NCBI GenBank assembly: GCA_949128115.1
Contig: OX421968.1
Location: 3,100,001-3,164,000 of the forward strand
DNA: 64,000 bases
Direction: 5' to 3'
DNA from: Anaspis maculata
Lineage: Eukaryota; Arthropoda; Insecta; Coleoptera; Scraptiidae
Part shown: positions 8,858-19,070 of the stretch, piece after piece
Position numbering within the stretch: position 1 is the stretch's first letter
How the letters are laid out: each line of letters starts with the position of its first letter
Translations under genes and position numbers: made by a program
Notes under the pieces: generated by a model
Seen by the model: the letters and a program-made list of their open reading frames with translations, nothing else
Database searches by the model: none
Told to the model about the DNA's origin: nothing

Positions 8858-11496
8858 TCGCTGTGCTAGAATGATAGTAAGATAACTTCAAATTTCTGAT
8901 TTTCGGATTATTTCAAAATCTATAGCTCCAAGCTATTCTCTACCTGGTAAAAAAATCAAATTACTCAGAATCATCATGGAAGTACATAAAAAATGAATAT
9001 CTCACTGTTATAATTATCTGTTTTTTAAACAGTTCTGGTCTAATACTCGGACATCTCAAAATGTTCTATTTCTTCTACTGAGAAATAGATCGAATTTGAT
9101 CTTGCCTTCTGGTATAATACGAAGACATTTCAACATGTCTCAATTTTACAACAAATCTTATTCGGAAATTTTAAGTTGTCTTTGTTTTTCATGTTATCTC
9201 AGTATTTTACTGTGAAAGATGTCTCACTCTTATACCAAAAAACCAACTGATTCAATGAAAGTCTTCAGATATTTCATTTTAACTCACTATTGCACAAAGA
9301 TACCCTCATGCGTTTGTAAAATATCTCACTTTTCTCTAAGTTGTCCCACTATTTGACCAGAAATGTTCCGTGAATTGTTTGAAATGACTTAATAATTTTA
9401 ACTTATCTCCAATGTACATTGCCATGATTTCGTTATCCACAGGTCAGTTTGTATTGGGTAAAACTGAACCAAAACGATGGATAGATGCGGAGGCAGACTA
9501 CATTGGTTATAGCTATGGCCAAGACTGCCAAAAGTAAAAGAAATCGTGAAAATCGGTTCACAGGATGAAATGTTTGATGAAAAATCTTGAATAATTGAAT
9601 GACAAAGTTATGAACTTTGACATTTTTCAATATTTGACACACGACAGTTAGCGAAACTCTATCTACTGTTCTGAATACAGTTTTCCAAGGACTTTCAAAT
9701 GAATTTCGAATTTCTGATAGTGACACTTTTATTTGTCAGATGACAGCCAAAAACTAATGGGCTTATTCCATGTCATACAATACTTAAGGATAACTATGAA
9801 AAATATGTTGAACCAGGCTATGCTTACTGTGCAATACTCGGACAACTTGAAAAAAAAGAGGGATAAATTCAAAATCACTCTACGAATTCCTGACGAATAG
9901 TAGGATAACTTACATGGAAAAACGAACAACTTCCAACAGAACCATTATTTCTAGCGATATACAAGTAGTGTTTCATCAAGACAAGAAATCTTGTCTCGAT
10001 GGTCACTTCTTGTCTTGTCTTGAAATTCAAGACAAGAATAGATCGTACTCTTGACTTGACGATTTCTTGATGGTTGCCTTCTTGTCTTGATGTCAAGAAA
10101 TCTTGACATTTCTTGATCTTGATGGGCTCCGGATCAAACCGGTTAATTTCGTTTTAAATTAGTTCACCGACTGCAGTTACCTCATGTTGACGGAACATGT
10201 GAAGCGCTGATTAAAATTAGGCATGCAACCTTATAAAAAAACACATTTTTAGCAAAAAACTGGTGAAAATCCTTGTTTTTTTTTCATGATTTTGGATCAA
10301 TTATAATACAACTTTGTGGACATGCGTCCTATAGTAGGCAAATGTAAAATTAAGCTTTTGGCACTAAAACATCAATCAGGTCTACCACAACATAATTAAA
10401 TGGAAACATGAGTTCTTTATATCTTAGGAAAAGTTCCACCGATTTTGATGAAACTTGAAACATGATGAGAAGTATCTGAGGATTGAAACGTTTGTTCAAA
10501 ATATTGTTGACATCAGACAATCAGGACTTCCGCAGCTGAAAAAATAGTTGTGGATGATATTCCCATTTCTATGAAATAATGTCAAAATTTCGACCGCGGC
10601 GGGTTACAAGAATGGAATGAAAATCCATGTATAATTTGATATATATCTGTGACAACGTAATCAGAAAATACTTTGGAAAAGTGTTCAAAATATTTATATA
10701 TATATATATATATATAAATACTTCTTTAGATCAGCCTGAAACGACATTTCGTCTTCAGATATTATTTTTCTGAAAATAAACGGAGAATATTATATTGTAG
10801 ATTTATCGGTAAACTCGTGGTTCATCTTACATCCTCGGAAAAACTAGACCGATTTTGATGTAATTCAGTATTTAGGTGGGAGTCCGGCCCAAAATTAGTT
10901 GATGCCGGTTGATCACAGCCGTCACAATCGGAAAAAATAAAAATCACTGTCAAAGATAAATAATCTGATTCAATAATTTCATAGAAATAAAATAATTATC
11001 TTCAACGACGTAAGTATAATGACTCCGACTAATGACTCTCGCTATAACTGTATTCCCAATAGAAGAATGCTTCATGTTGGAAATTTCTGCGATTTATTTT
11101 CATCAAGAAATATCAAGAACTCTTGACACATTTTCAAGAAGTCTTGATTCTTGACACAACAACTCTTGTCTTGTCTTGATTTTCGGACCTCCTTTCTTGT
11201 CTCGATTTTTTCTTGATTTCAAGACAAGATCAAGACAAGATCTTGAAACAGTCTTGATTTGGTGAAACACTATATACAAGGATATGTTCACTTTTTGATT
11301 TTTTTCTCAAAGAGTAAATGTGATTTCATGATGAATTCCTCACAGGTCTATCAGGAGCGATATAATACAACTGGAAAATTAAAAAATCTCCGAAATTTCG
11401 AGAAGAAGGGTGTTTTTCGTTCTTCTGAAATGTTCAAGTGGCGATTACTCGAAACTATGTTTTTCAAGTTGTCTTACTATCATTCTAGTACAGCGA
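8858..11496. mobile_element. TA-flanked palindromic element (TCGCTG ends)
   Basis: The left end TCGCTGTGCTAGAATGATAG and the right end (reverse complement TCGCTGTACTAGAATGATAG) are flanked by TA at 8856-8857 and 11497-11498. The related element at about 26.9 kb carries uninterrupted sequence here (CCTGGACATTATGTACTATTG), so it acts as an empty site and supports the boundaries. Length is 2,639 bp, of which about 1.3 kb is a later hAT insertion. The parts outside the hAT hold no recognisable gene. Confidence 0.75.
9966..11272. mobile_element. hAT-type non-autonomous element, 1.3 kb
   Basis: Termini are TAGTGTTTCATCAAGACAAG and, in reverse complement, TAGTGTTTCACCAAATCAAG. An exact 8-bp direct repeat, TATACAAG, flanks it (9958-9965 and 11273-11280), the hallmark of hAT transposition. 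Both subterminal regions (about 175 bp each) are crowded with CTTGTCTTGA/TCAAGACAAG repeats, which in hAT elements often serve as transposase binding sites. No transposase ORF is present, so it depends on an element elsewhere. A (TA)n run lies at 10693-10717. Confidence 0.9.
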
Positions 11497-12005
11497 TATG
11501 TACTATTGATCAGCGTTTACACCACATCGATATCTTTCTTCCCCGAGGAGTTATCCCGGGTACGGACGGAGGGACACACGGACAGACGGACGGACGGACA
11601 AAGTGAAGCTAAAAGCGCCTTTTTCCCATTTTTTGGGAAAGTGCGCTAAAAACATATTTTCGTAACTAAGCAACGTAGACCATCAAACTAAGAAAATATG
11701 AGTTCCCCATACTATTGACTACCGCATACTGCAAATCTCAAAATTATAGGGTGGCCACAAAAGTTCCGGCACCATTTGGGAAAAGTACAAAATTGCAAGG
11801 TATCCTTTACCACCCTAATTAGCACATCGCTGGTCACAAGCTAACAAGCATTTGCAGGTGGTGAAAGTAGGAAGATTTATCTTTAAGTTGGTGTAAGTTA
11901 TTTCAAAATCTGACGATTTTCAAGTGATTGACAGAGATTAAAAACCGAACAATTTTTTGGGTGACCCATTTCAAATTGTGACCAGTATAATTTATCCAAA
12001 AATCG

Positions 12006-12300
12006 TCCTGTGTAAAAGGGCACAATCCAAAATTTTCGAGTTAGACATTGGATCAGAGAATATATTATTACGACCTGAAGTATTTGTGAGAAAAATCACC
12101 TTTGGAGTTGTTTAATTTCTATAAAAAAAAATAGTGAAATTAAATTATTGCATTGGCGCTGACGGGATTGGGAATTTTGAAAGCCGTTTACCTCGGCTCG
12201 ACTCGGTTGAAATTCATCCAACTTTTCGTGCTTTTTCATCTTTACACACCAATTGCTCGTAACTGAGTGCACCTAAAGAAAACAAGTGAGTATGTCTTCA
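12006..12300. other. Spacer between nested complex and hAT element
   Basis: No gene. The last 40 bp (TAAAGAAAACAAGTGAGTATG) resemble the flank just left of the 7574 element (AAGAAAAACAAGCGAATATG). The hAT at 12309 therefore seems to have landed a few bases outside, and to the left of, the second TAGCGC-ended element, whose left terminus resumes at 16415. Confidence 0.5.
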
Positions 12301-12565
12301 CGTGCGTGCAGCGTCGGACTGGCAAATTTTGGCCTATCGGGCAAAGAATGAAAGTGGCCTCGAAACCGAAGGGGAAGTCAGAGGGGCCCGCCCCCCAGTT
12401 AGCGTCGCAGACGACTTTTTTTTAATAATAATAATATTATTAATAATAATAATGCTAATAACAAAAAAAAGCCGCTGACCCAATTGTCGATACATTTCTT
12501 CAAACTCAAAACTTGAAATACACTACGATAAAGGAAACAACGGAGGAAAGAAAAATATTCATTAT

Positions 12566-13099
12566 TGTTACGTATTTCACGTACGAATTCGAATATAAGT
12601 GAGACGATCGTTTTAAAACACACACTGTTTATTACTGCGTACTGCAATAAATACACGCTAACAATTATTCACTTAGGAATATCGCTGTGATTACTACTCG
12701 CTTTTAATCCGCTCGCTACCACTTCGCATTCCAATTCATAACTGCTCGTGAGGCGACGATTGATGCCTTATATAGGTCCGACTGATTCATCTCGAATGTT
12801 CCATGCATTCTCCAGCAGTCTCCACAGTGCCAGTGACCCAACATACGGTTTCCATACGACTCCCGAAAAATCTTGCACATTACCCGTATAATTCTGCCGT
12901 GCTCTAGAACCGGCGCCTCCGCCAAAATGGACAAATGTAGCTTGACCCACTGCTGAAGTCTCCATACAGTTGTGCGGGAAAAAGCCTACACGCGCGCTCC
13001 GGAACACACCAGAACGCTTCGCACTAGTACACTGCGACTGCGATCTAACAAGAAGAGCCTAGAAAGATCGCGTGTTATCCAGAATCGCCGTTCGTAACA
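12566..13099 (-). mobile_element. Solo LTR of a retrotransposon
   Basis: On the minus strand the segment starts TGTTACGAACGG and ends CGTAACA. It contains a TATA box (CCTATATAAGG) at about 12768-12778 and a polyadenylation signal AATAAA shortly before the end, in the order expected for an LTR (U3-R-U5). A 5-bp repeat TCATT lies at 12559-12563 and 13100-13104, a candidate target duplication if two extra bases belong to one end. The 3' half is homologous to 50590-50830 (shared GTAGTACGCAGTAATAAACA-type block). No internal domain is adjacent, so it probably arose by LTR-LTR recombination. The minus ORFs at 12716-13007 are not considered genes. Confidence 0.7.
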
Positions 13100-13111
13100 T
13101 CATTCTAACAT

Positions 13112-13186
13112 TAGTCCAGGAATTACAGAAATAATAGCGAACAAAAAAGAAACCCAGCCGGATTTTGGCATATAAGCTCATCAACA
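13112..13186 (+). repeat. Dispersed repeat, copy 2
   Basis: Same-orientation match to 3732-3812 (TAGTCCAGGAATT, AATAGCGAACAAAAA, CCAGCCGGATTTTGGCATAT). It lies between the solo LTR and the first tandem array, inside the hAT element. Confidence 0.6.
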
Positions 13187-13261
13187 GTTTTGATTTCAAA
13201 TATACCGATCTACTTGCGAATTTGTCGATGATTTCTGCATGTGGCTTAAGATATCGTGAAT

Positions 13262-13535
13262 TCTACGGATCTAGGAAAAAACATCGCTGGAAAAAACATA
13301 GCCGGAAAAAACATAGCGGAGAAAACATAGCATGGAAAAAACATCGCAGGGAGAAAACATAGCATGGAAAAAACATAGCAGGATAAAACATAGCACGGAA
13401 TAAACATCGCACGGAATAAATATCGCGGAAAAAAACATAGCAGGGAGAAAACATAGCATGGAAAAAACATAGCAGGATAAAACATCGCACGGAATAAATA
13501 TCGCGGAAAAAAACATAGCAGGGGAGAACGGTGCT
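13262..13535 (+). repeat. Short tandem array, GGAAAAAACATAGC-type, forward
   Basis: About 18 units of 14-17 bp, with variants ending CATAGC or CATCGC and spacers such as GGATAA, GGAGAA or CACGGAATAAA. It is open in three minus-strand frames of 106-112 codons solely because of the periodicity. The same motif appears in reverse complement at 15880-16096, so the two arrays can pair as the stem of a hairpin across the 40-bp satellite. Confidence 0.85.
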
Positions 13536-13589
13536 GGGACAATTCTTCGCCGGACAATTCTTCGCAAGCATTGCGCCGGCGCATACTTC

Positions 13590-15480
13590 AAGACACAAGG
13601 GGGCTAGCAGGACTCAAATAGCCACAATGTAGACACAAGGCTAGATAGGGCTTCGAAAAACACAAAAAGGCATGAGGGGCTCAATGGGGCTCCAAACGAC
13701 ATTAGGAGACACAAGGGTGCTCAGCAGGGCCTAAACCACTACACTGTAGACCAAGAGAGGATGAGGCTGTAAATATCACAAGAAGGACTGATAGGACTCA
13801 CTAGGGCTCCAAATGACACCCTAAGGCATAAGGGGGGCCTATAGGGCTCCGATCAACACGTGAAGACACACAGGAGCTGACTAGAGCTCCGCAACAAATA
13901 CGGGTTGGAAAGGGGCTCAACAGGGCTACAAATGACACATAAAGACACAGGGGGGCCTGATAGGGCTTTGAGAAACCTGGAAAGGCACAAGAGAGCTTTC
14001 TAAGATGCCAGAAATGTCAAGAGGTCAGAAGGGGGTCACCGAGGCCCCAAACCATAATTGTGGACACAAGGGGGCTCATTAGGGCTCCAAACGATACTTA
14101 AAGATACAAGGGGGCTCAGCAGGGTTGAAACGCTTCAATGTAGATATAAGGGAGGATAGGATTCTTATAATTGCAAGAAGGCCTGGCGAGGCCCACTAAG
14201 GCGCCAAATGAAACTTTGAGACACAAAGAGAGCTTGGGGAGCCCTGTAGAACTTCGACCAACACATAAAGACTTATAGGAGCTAACTAGAGCTTCGAAAA
14301 CTAGTACATTGTAAAAAGGGGCTCAGCAGAGCTATAAATGTAACATAAAGACACAAGGGGGCCACATAGGCCTCTGAAAACATAAAAAGGCACAAAGGAG
14401 CTGCTAAGATTCCGGAAACTTCGAGAAATCTGAAGGAGGTCACCTGGTCTGCAAACGATAATTGAAGACACAAGGGGGCTCAATAGGGCTCCAAACGATA
14501 CTTGAAGATACAAAGGGGCTTAGTAGAGCTTGAAACGCTTCGATGTGGACACAAGAGAGAAGAGGCTTCCAAAAATCGGACGAAGGCCTGGCGGGGCTCA
14601 CTGCGGCTCTAAATGACAGTTGGGGACACGAGGTGGCCCCGTAGAACTTTGACCAACACATAGAGACTAACAGGAGCTAACTAGACCTTAAAAAACTAAC
14701 ACATTGAAAAAAAAAAGGGCTCAGCAGGGCTACAAATGAAACAAAGACACAGGGGGGCAACATAGGACTCTCAGAAACTTGATAAGGCACAGAGGAGCTT
14801 TCTTAGAATCCAGAAACCTCGAGAAATCAGGAGAGGGTCACCTGGTCCGCAAACGATAATTGAAGACACAAGGGGGCTCAATAGGGCTCCAACAATACTT
14901 GGAGATACAAAGGGGCTCAGTAGGGCTTGAAACGCTTCAATGTGGAGTTAGAGGAGTTAACTAGAGCTGATGAAACTGACATATTATAAAATGCTGCAAA
15001 CGATAATTGAATACATAAGGGGGCCCAATAGGGCTCCAAACGATACTTGAAGATACAAGTGGACTCATAGAGCTTGAAACGCTTCAATGTGGACACAAGA
15101 GAGGAGAGGCCTCTCAAGATCGGAAGAAGGCCTGGCGGGGCTCACTGGGGCTCCAAATGACACTTGTGGACACAAGGGGGCACCGTAGAACTTTGATTAA
15201 CACATAAACACTAATAGGAGCTAGCTAACTAGGGCTTGAAAACTAACACATTGTGAAAAGGGGCTCAGCAGGGCTACAAATGCAACATGAAGACAATGGG
15301 GCCTAATAGGGCTCTGTGGAACTGTCCAAGGCATAAGGGCGAAGCAAATCCCCAAGATACCCAAGGGGATTCATAAAGATCCCAAACGATACCTTGTAGA
15401 GACAAGGGGGCTCAACAAGGCTTGAAACGCTACGTAAAAACCCAGTGGGGGATAGGGCTCTGAATATCACACTCACACTC
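13590..15480. repeat. 40-bp satellite with about 400-bp higher-order repeat
   Basis: The basic unit is about 40 bp (GACACAAGGGGGCTCAATAG followed by a GGCTCCAAACGATACTTGAA-like half), repeated roughly 45 times with divergence. A distinctive block (ACCAACACATAAAGAC...GGAGCTAACTAGAGCT) marks a higher-order period: it occurs at about 13854, 14254, 14650 and 15194. The spacings are 400, 396 and 544, the last lengthened by extra monomers. This is how satellites evolve by unequal exchange. Minus-strand ORFs here (14282-14661, 14917-15117, 15303-15488) are shadows. Confidence 0.8.
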
Positions 15481-15879
15481 GGCCTCATCAGAGCTCCAAA
15501 TTTTCCGACGCGAAAAATTGTCTAGCGAAAAATTGTCCGGTCACCGGAGAGAACATAGCATGGAAAAATCACAGCCAGGAAAAAATTCTGCTACAGACAA
15601 CCCCTATACTTATTTATGTCTTTGACTTGAACGACTCTCATAGGTACCTACTTGAATCTCACGACCCAAACATGATACCTTACCGTGTGTAGACTTCCAT
15701 CATGCACATCATGCACGGCCAGATTTCTGATATATCCAGGCCTCCACCCCAGGCGGCCCCCATTCGTACTTAGACCTGTACTGAAGACTTCATTTCCGCG
15801 TACTTGAGGTCATAATTGATTTTGATAGTTGGGAGACCACAGGAGATTTGGAAAAATACACCCTTGCGATGTTATTTCC

Positions 15880-16096
15880 CTGCTATGTTTTACCGTGCGA
15901 TGTTTTTTCCGCTATGTTTTCTCCTGCGATGTTTATTCCATGCTATGTTTTTTCCGGTCGATGTTTCTTCCGTGCGATGTTTCTTCCGTGCGATGTTTTC
16001 TCCATACGATGTTATTTCCATGCGATGTTTTTTCCTGCTATGTTTTTTCCGCTATGTTTTTTCCTGCGATGTTTTCTCCTGCGATGTTTATTCCGG
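15880..16096 (-). repeat. Short tandem array, reverse orientation
   Basis: About 14 units of GCGATGTTTTTTCC / GCTATGTTTTTTCC type, the reverse complement of the array at 13262-13535. It ends with GGTTACCGAATTCTAC, which mirrors GTGAATTCTACGGATC at the other array's outer border, so the pair plus the satellite may be one palindromic unit. The three plus-strand ORFs of 88-106 codons are artefacts of the repeat. Confidence 0.85.
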
Positions 16097-16414
16097 TTAC
16101 CGAATTCTACATAGACGGTAAAGAAAGAGCACGACTAGATGGCAGATAAAACAAACCAACTGCGGGAGCCTCACACATACAATCCTGTCATTCCACGACT
16201 AGTGACTACTAAGAAATAATCAATGCATGATATGCACAAACAAAAGTGGACCAGACTTTGATACAAGATTAAAAATTTGGATTGAAAAAAAAAAACATCA
16301 AAGTGCAATTTTTTCCAAATGTGGACAATTTGGCCTCCAAGCTAGGGATTGGCCTACCGGGCATTTGCCCGGTTGCCTGGTGGACCAGTCCGACACTGCG
16401 TGCGTGAGTCTCAG

Positions 16415-18423
16415 TAGCGCATTTTCTTAAAGAGGCATATTATGAATGTAGAGAAATTTGATTGAAGGAGAAACATCATTCTTTGCCCACTCTCTTCAGT
16501 CGAAACTCATTGTGATTTTTTGTTATCAGAATGGGGTACTTGTCGATGAAACAGATTTGAATGAAAACTCTTTCAATCATCAATATTTTTTTGTTTGGAG
16601 GCGGAAGCTGGGAGCAGCCACTAATCAGCAGTAGCCTATTCTTTCTCATTTTTAGTCGGTTATCCACTTTCTAGCGAGAGAATTAGATCGTTATGTCTTC
16701 GGGTTTATGTTTTTCATTCATCTCTTACTTTGAGGGCAGCGTGTGGGGGCGGCAGCATTCGGGAAAGTAACTGTTGCACAGTTTGAGTTGGGGGTTTTCA
16801 AATGTGTAAGGAAATATGACAAACCAGTGAAAATTATGAAAGTTGCATTTTTTTTTGTTTGGGGGCGGGAGCTGGAGGCGGCGACTAATCAAAAGTGACC
16901 TATCTCTTTCCATTTTTAGTCATCTATACATATAGCGGAAGAATTAGATCGTTTATCTTCAGGTTCATGTTTTACATTTATCTCTTACTTTGGGGGTGGC
17001 GTGTGGGAGCAGCAGAGTTTGGCAAAGAAATTCTTGCACAGTTTGAGCTGGGAGTTAATCTATGTTTGAGGTAACATTAACATCCGAATCAGTGAAAATT
17101 GTTGGGAGTTGCACTTTTTTCTTTTGGGGGCGGAAGCTGGAGGCGGCGCCATATCAAAAGTAGCCTATACTTCCCATTTTTAGTCAGCTATCCGTATAGC
17201 GGAAGAATTAGATCGTTATGTCTTTGGGTTTGTGTTGTTCATTTATCTCTTACTTTGAGGGCAGCGTTTGGGGGCGGCAGCATTCGGCAAAGTAACTGTG
17301 GCACAATTTGAGTTGGGAGTTTTTAAATGTTTAAGGAAATATGACAATCAGTGAAAATTGTGAAAGTTGTTTTTTTTTGGTTTGGGGGGCGGGAGCTGGA
17401 GGCGGCGGTTAATCAAAAGTGGCCTATCTTTTCCCATTTTCAGTAAGCTATCTATATAGCGGAAGAATCAGATAGCTATGTTTTCAGGTTTATGTTTTAC
17501 ATTTATCTCTTGCTTTGGGGGCGGCGTGTAGGAGCGGCAGAGTTTGGCAAAGAAATTCTTGCACAGTTTGAGTTGACAGTTTCTGAATGTTTGAGGTTAC
17601 ATCAACATCTGAATCAGTCCAAATTGTTGAGAGTTGCATTTTTTTTTCTTTTGGGGGCGGAAGCTGGAAGCGGCGCCATATCACAAGTAGCCTATCTTTT
17701 CCTTGTCCCTTTTTTTTGTCTTATTCATTTTTAGTCAGCTATCTATATAGCGAAAGACTTAGATCGTTATGTCTTCGGGTTCATGTTTTTCATTTATCTC
17801 TTACTTTGGGGGCGGCGTGTAGGAGCGGCAGCGTTCGGCTAAGCAAATGTTGCACAATTTGAGTTCGCAGTTTCTAAATGTTTGAGAGAACATCTCAATC
17901 AGTAAAATTGTGAAAGTTGCACTATTTGTCGTTTGGGGGCGGAATCTGGGGGCGGCGACTAACCAAAAGTAGCCTATCCTTTTCCATTTTTAGTCGGCTG
18001 TTCATATACCGAAAGAATTAGATCGCTATGTCTTCGAGTTTATGTTTTTCATTTTAAAGTGATTGGGGGCGGTTTTTAGCAATTTTTCCATATCGGCGGC
18101 GCATATTGAAGGCGGAATGTTTCTGGGCTTACGTTTATAAGTGGCAACTATGTATTATTCATAAAATGAGAACACCAGAGCAGTAGGTCTGGGAGAAATT
18201 GCAATATCATGTTATTTCAAGTTTATCGGGGGCGGTTTTCTCTATGGTGGCGGCGCAATATAGACATTCAATATAGCCTAGCCCTCCTTTGGGAGTGGCA
18301 GCTATGTAACAGCAAAAAAATTAGAAAGCTAGGGCGTCTAGTTTGGGAGGAGTTAGAGGAACGGACGGACGGACGGACAAAGCGGTTGCAATAGCGATTT
18401 TCATCAAGATGGAAAATGCGCTA
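16415..18423 (+). mobile_element. TAGCGC-ended non-autonomous element (A/B-dimer type)
   Basis: It begins TAGCGCATTTTC and ends GAAAATGCGCTA, with GGACGGACGGACGGACAAAG just inside the right end, as in the 7574-11648 element. The right end can fold as AGCGATTTTCATC / GATGGAAAATGCGCT. The body is largely an array of 265-bp units (16590-18060), followed by GGGGGCGG-rich unique sequence. Several open frames of 60-90 codons recur in each unit (for example 17099-17311, 17587-17862) but change frame and are judged non-coding. Confidence 0.65.
16590..18060 (+). repeat. 265-bp tandem repeat, six units in A/B dimers
   Basis: The landmark GCTGG (or its variant TCTGG) following GGGGGCGG falls at about 16607, 16871, 17136, 17395, 17663 and 17945, spacings of 259-282 bp. 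The units alternate. Type A contains CAGCATTCGGCAAAGTAACT (or a close variant) and type B GCAGAGTTTGGCAAAGAAAT, giving a higher-order dimer of about 530 bp. Every unit contains AGAATTAGATCG(T/C)TATGTCTTC. A second array with the same A/B order is at 45780-46800. Confidence 0.85.
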
Positions 18424-18649
18424 AAAACAGTTGTAGGACAATGGGATGTTCATCATGTTCATGATCAAAAAAGACTGGGTCATCTGTGTGCATACTTGAC
18501 ATCATCTTTCGTATCCCATATTGAAAATGATACTTGGTGTCGCATATTCCCATGGACGTCCAGAATAAAAAATATTAATATAGAAAGGCCCTTTTCGGGG
18601 GTGGTCGACATTCTCTTGGATTTACAATTGGCACCATATAATAGTATGT
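18424..18649. other. Junction sequence, no gene
   Basis: Unassigned sequence between the A/B element and the composite inverted structure. ORFs 18343-18651 and 18480-18737 overlap repeats and have no supporting signals. Confidence 0.35.
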
Positions 18650-19070
18650 AAACTGCTGGACAACGAAGTTGTCGGTATCGGAAAAATGGTCCGACTTTGG
18701 AGGTCAATATCTCTCGATAGCCGCTTACGATTTTCATTTTAGTCAGGGGTCATCCGGTATTCCGTGGGCTCCTTCGTGAAGGGGGCAAGAGACCTTTATA
18801 TTCTTATAGTCCTATATGTGGAGATACCGAAATGTTTTGGTGCCACTTTCAAAATGGCGTCATTTCAAAATGGCGTTATTTCAAAATGGGGGCCGTTTGT
18901 TTCCGGTGACATTTATTCGGACCTAACTTGCTTCATCCTCACCCGATTTGAAATTTTTTTTTTAGAAATATGTGAAATGTGAATCCATATTCTCTGTTCG
19001 CTGCTATCATCGGTTGTCATTCATCTCAATCTGTTTGACCGCAATTAGAAAAAACTGAAAATTAAGATGA

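Larger units (their letters stand above)
7574..11648. mobile_element. TAGCGC-ended non-autonomous element (ATGGCGG type)
   Basis: The left end is TAGCGCACTTCC and the right end GGGAAAGTGCGCTA, imperfect inverted termini. The right terminus is preceded by (GACG)n-like GACGGACGGACGGACAAAG and a hairpin (AGCGCCTTTTTCCC / GGGAAAGTGCGCT). The same right end recurs at 18423, 27052 and 47068, which defines a family. The body contains 270-bp tandem repeats rich in AAAATGGCGG, and it is split by a 2.6-kb palindrome (8858-11496). The superfamily is unknown. The hairpin followed by CTAA recalls Helitron 3' ends, but the inverted left terminus argues against that. Confidence 0.6.
6640..12005. repeat. Outer inverted repeat of a four-level nested complex
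   Basis: The left arm (about 6640-6990) is matched in reverse complement by the right arm (about 11645-12005). Shared landmarks in both arms are ATACTGGTCACAA, GGGTCACCCAAAAAATTGTT, TACTTTCACCA and TCAATAGTATG. Both arms carry the same 71-bp TA-flanked mini-element (6808-6878 and its counterpart near 11758-11815), so that element was present before the arms were duplicated. A Tc1/mariner transposase scrap (7203-7476) lies just inside the left arm. Confidence 0.75.
12309..16398. mobile_element. hAT-type composite element, 4.1 kb, carrying satellite DNA
   Basis: Ends are CAGCGTCGGACTGG and CCAGTCCGACACTG, with an exact 8-bp duplication CGTGCGTG at 12301-12308 and 16399-16406. No transposase is present. 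The contents, in order: a short (TAA)n region, a solo LTR (12566-13099), a short tandem array (13262-13535), a 40-bp satellite (13590-15480), a second array in the opposite orientation (15880-16096), and a closing GGCCTACCGGGC/CCCGG-rich subterminal segment. A related, shorter element with CAGGGGCGGACTGG ends lies at 61274-62703. Confidence 0.85.

Noticed and set aside
11600..11650. Helitron 3' end (hairpin followed by CTAA)
   Set aside because: An inverted TAGCGC-type left terminus exists and the base after CTAA is not T at the copies examined, so a terminal-inverted-repeat element is favoured; left open.
12716..13007. Two minus-strand ORFs of 72 and 79 codons
   Set aside because: They lie inside the solo LTR upstream of its polyadenylation signal; better explained as LTR sequence.
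13246..13598. Three overlapping minus-strand ORFs of 106-112 codons
   Set aside because: They are the 14-17-bp tandem array read in three frames; low-complexity cysteine/phenylalanine repeats with no gene signal.
15816..16149. Three plus-strand ORFs of 88-106 codons
   Set aside because: Mirror array of the one at 13262-13535; open in all three frames because of periodicity.
17099..17862. Recurring ORFs of 60-91 codons in GGGGGCGG repeats
   Set aside because: They recur once per 265-bp unit in shifting frames, so they follow the repeat and not a protein.
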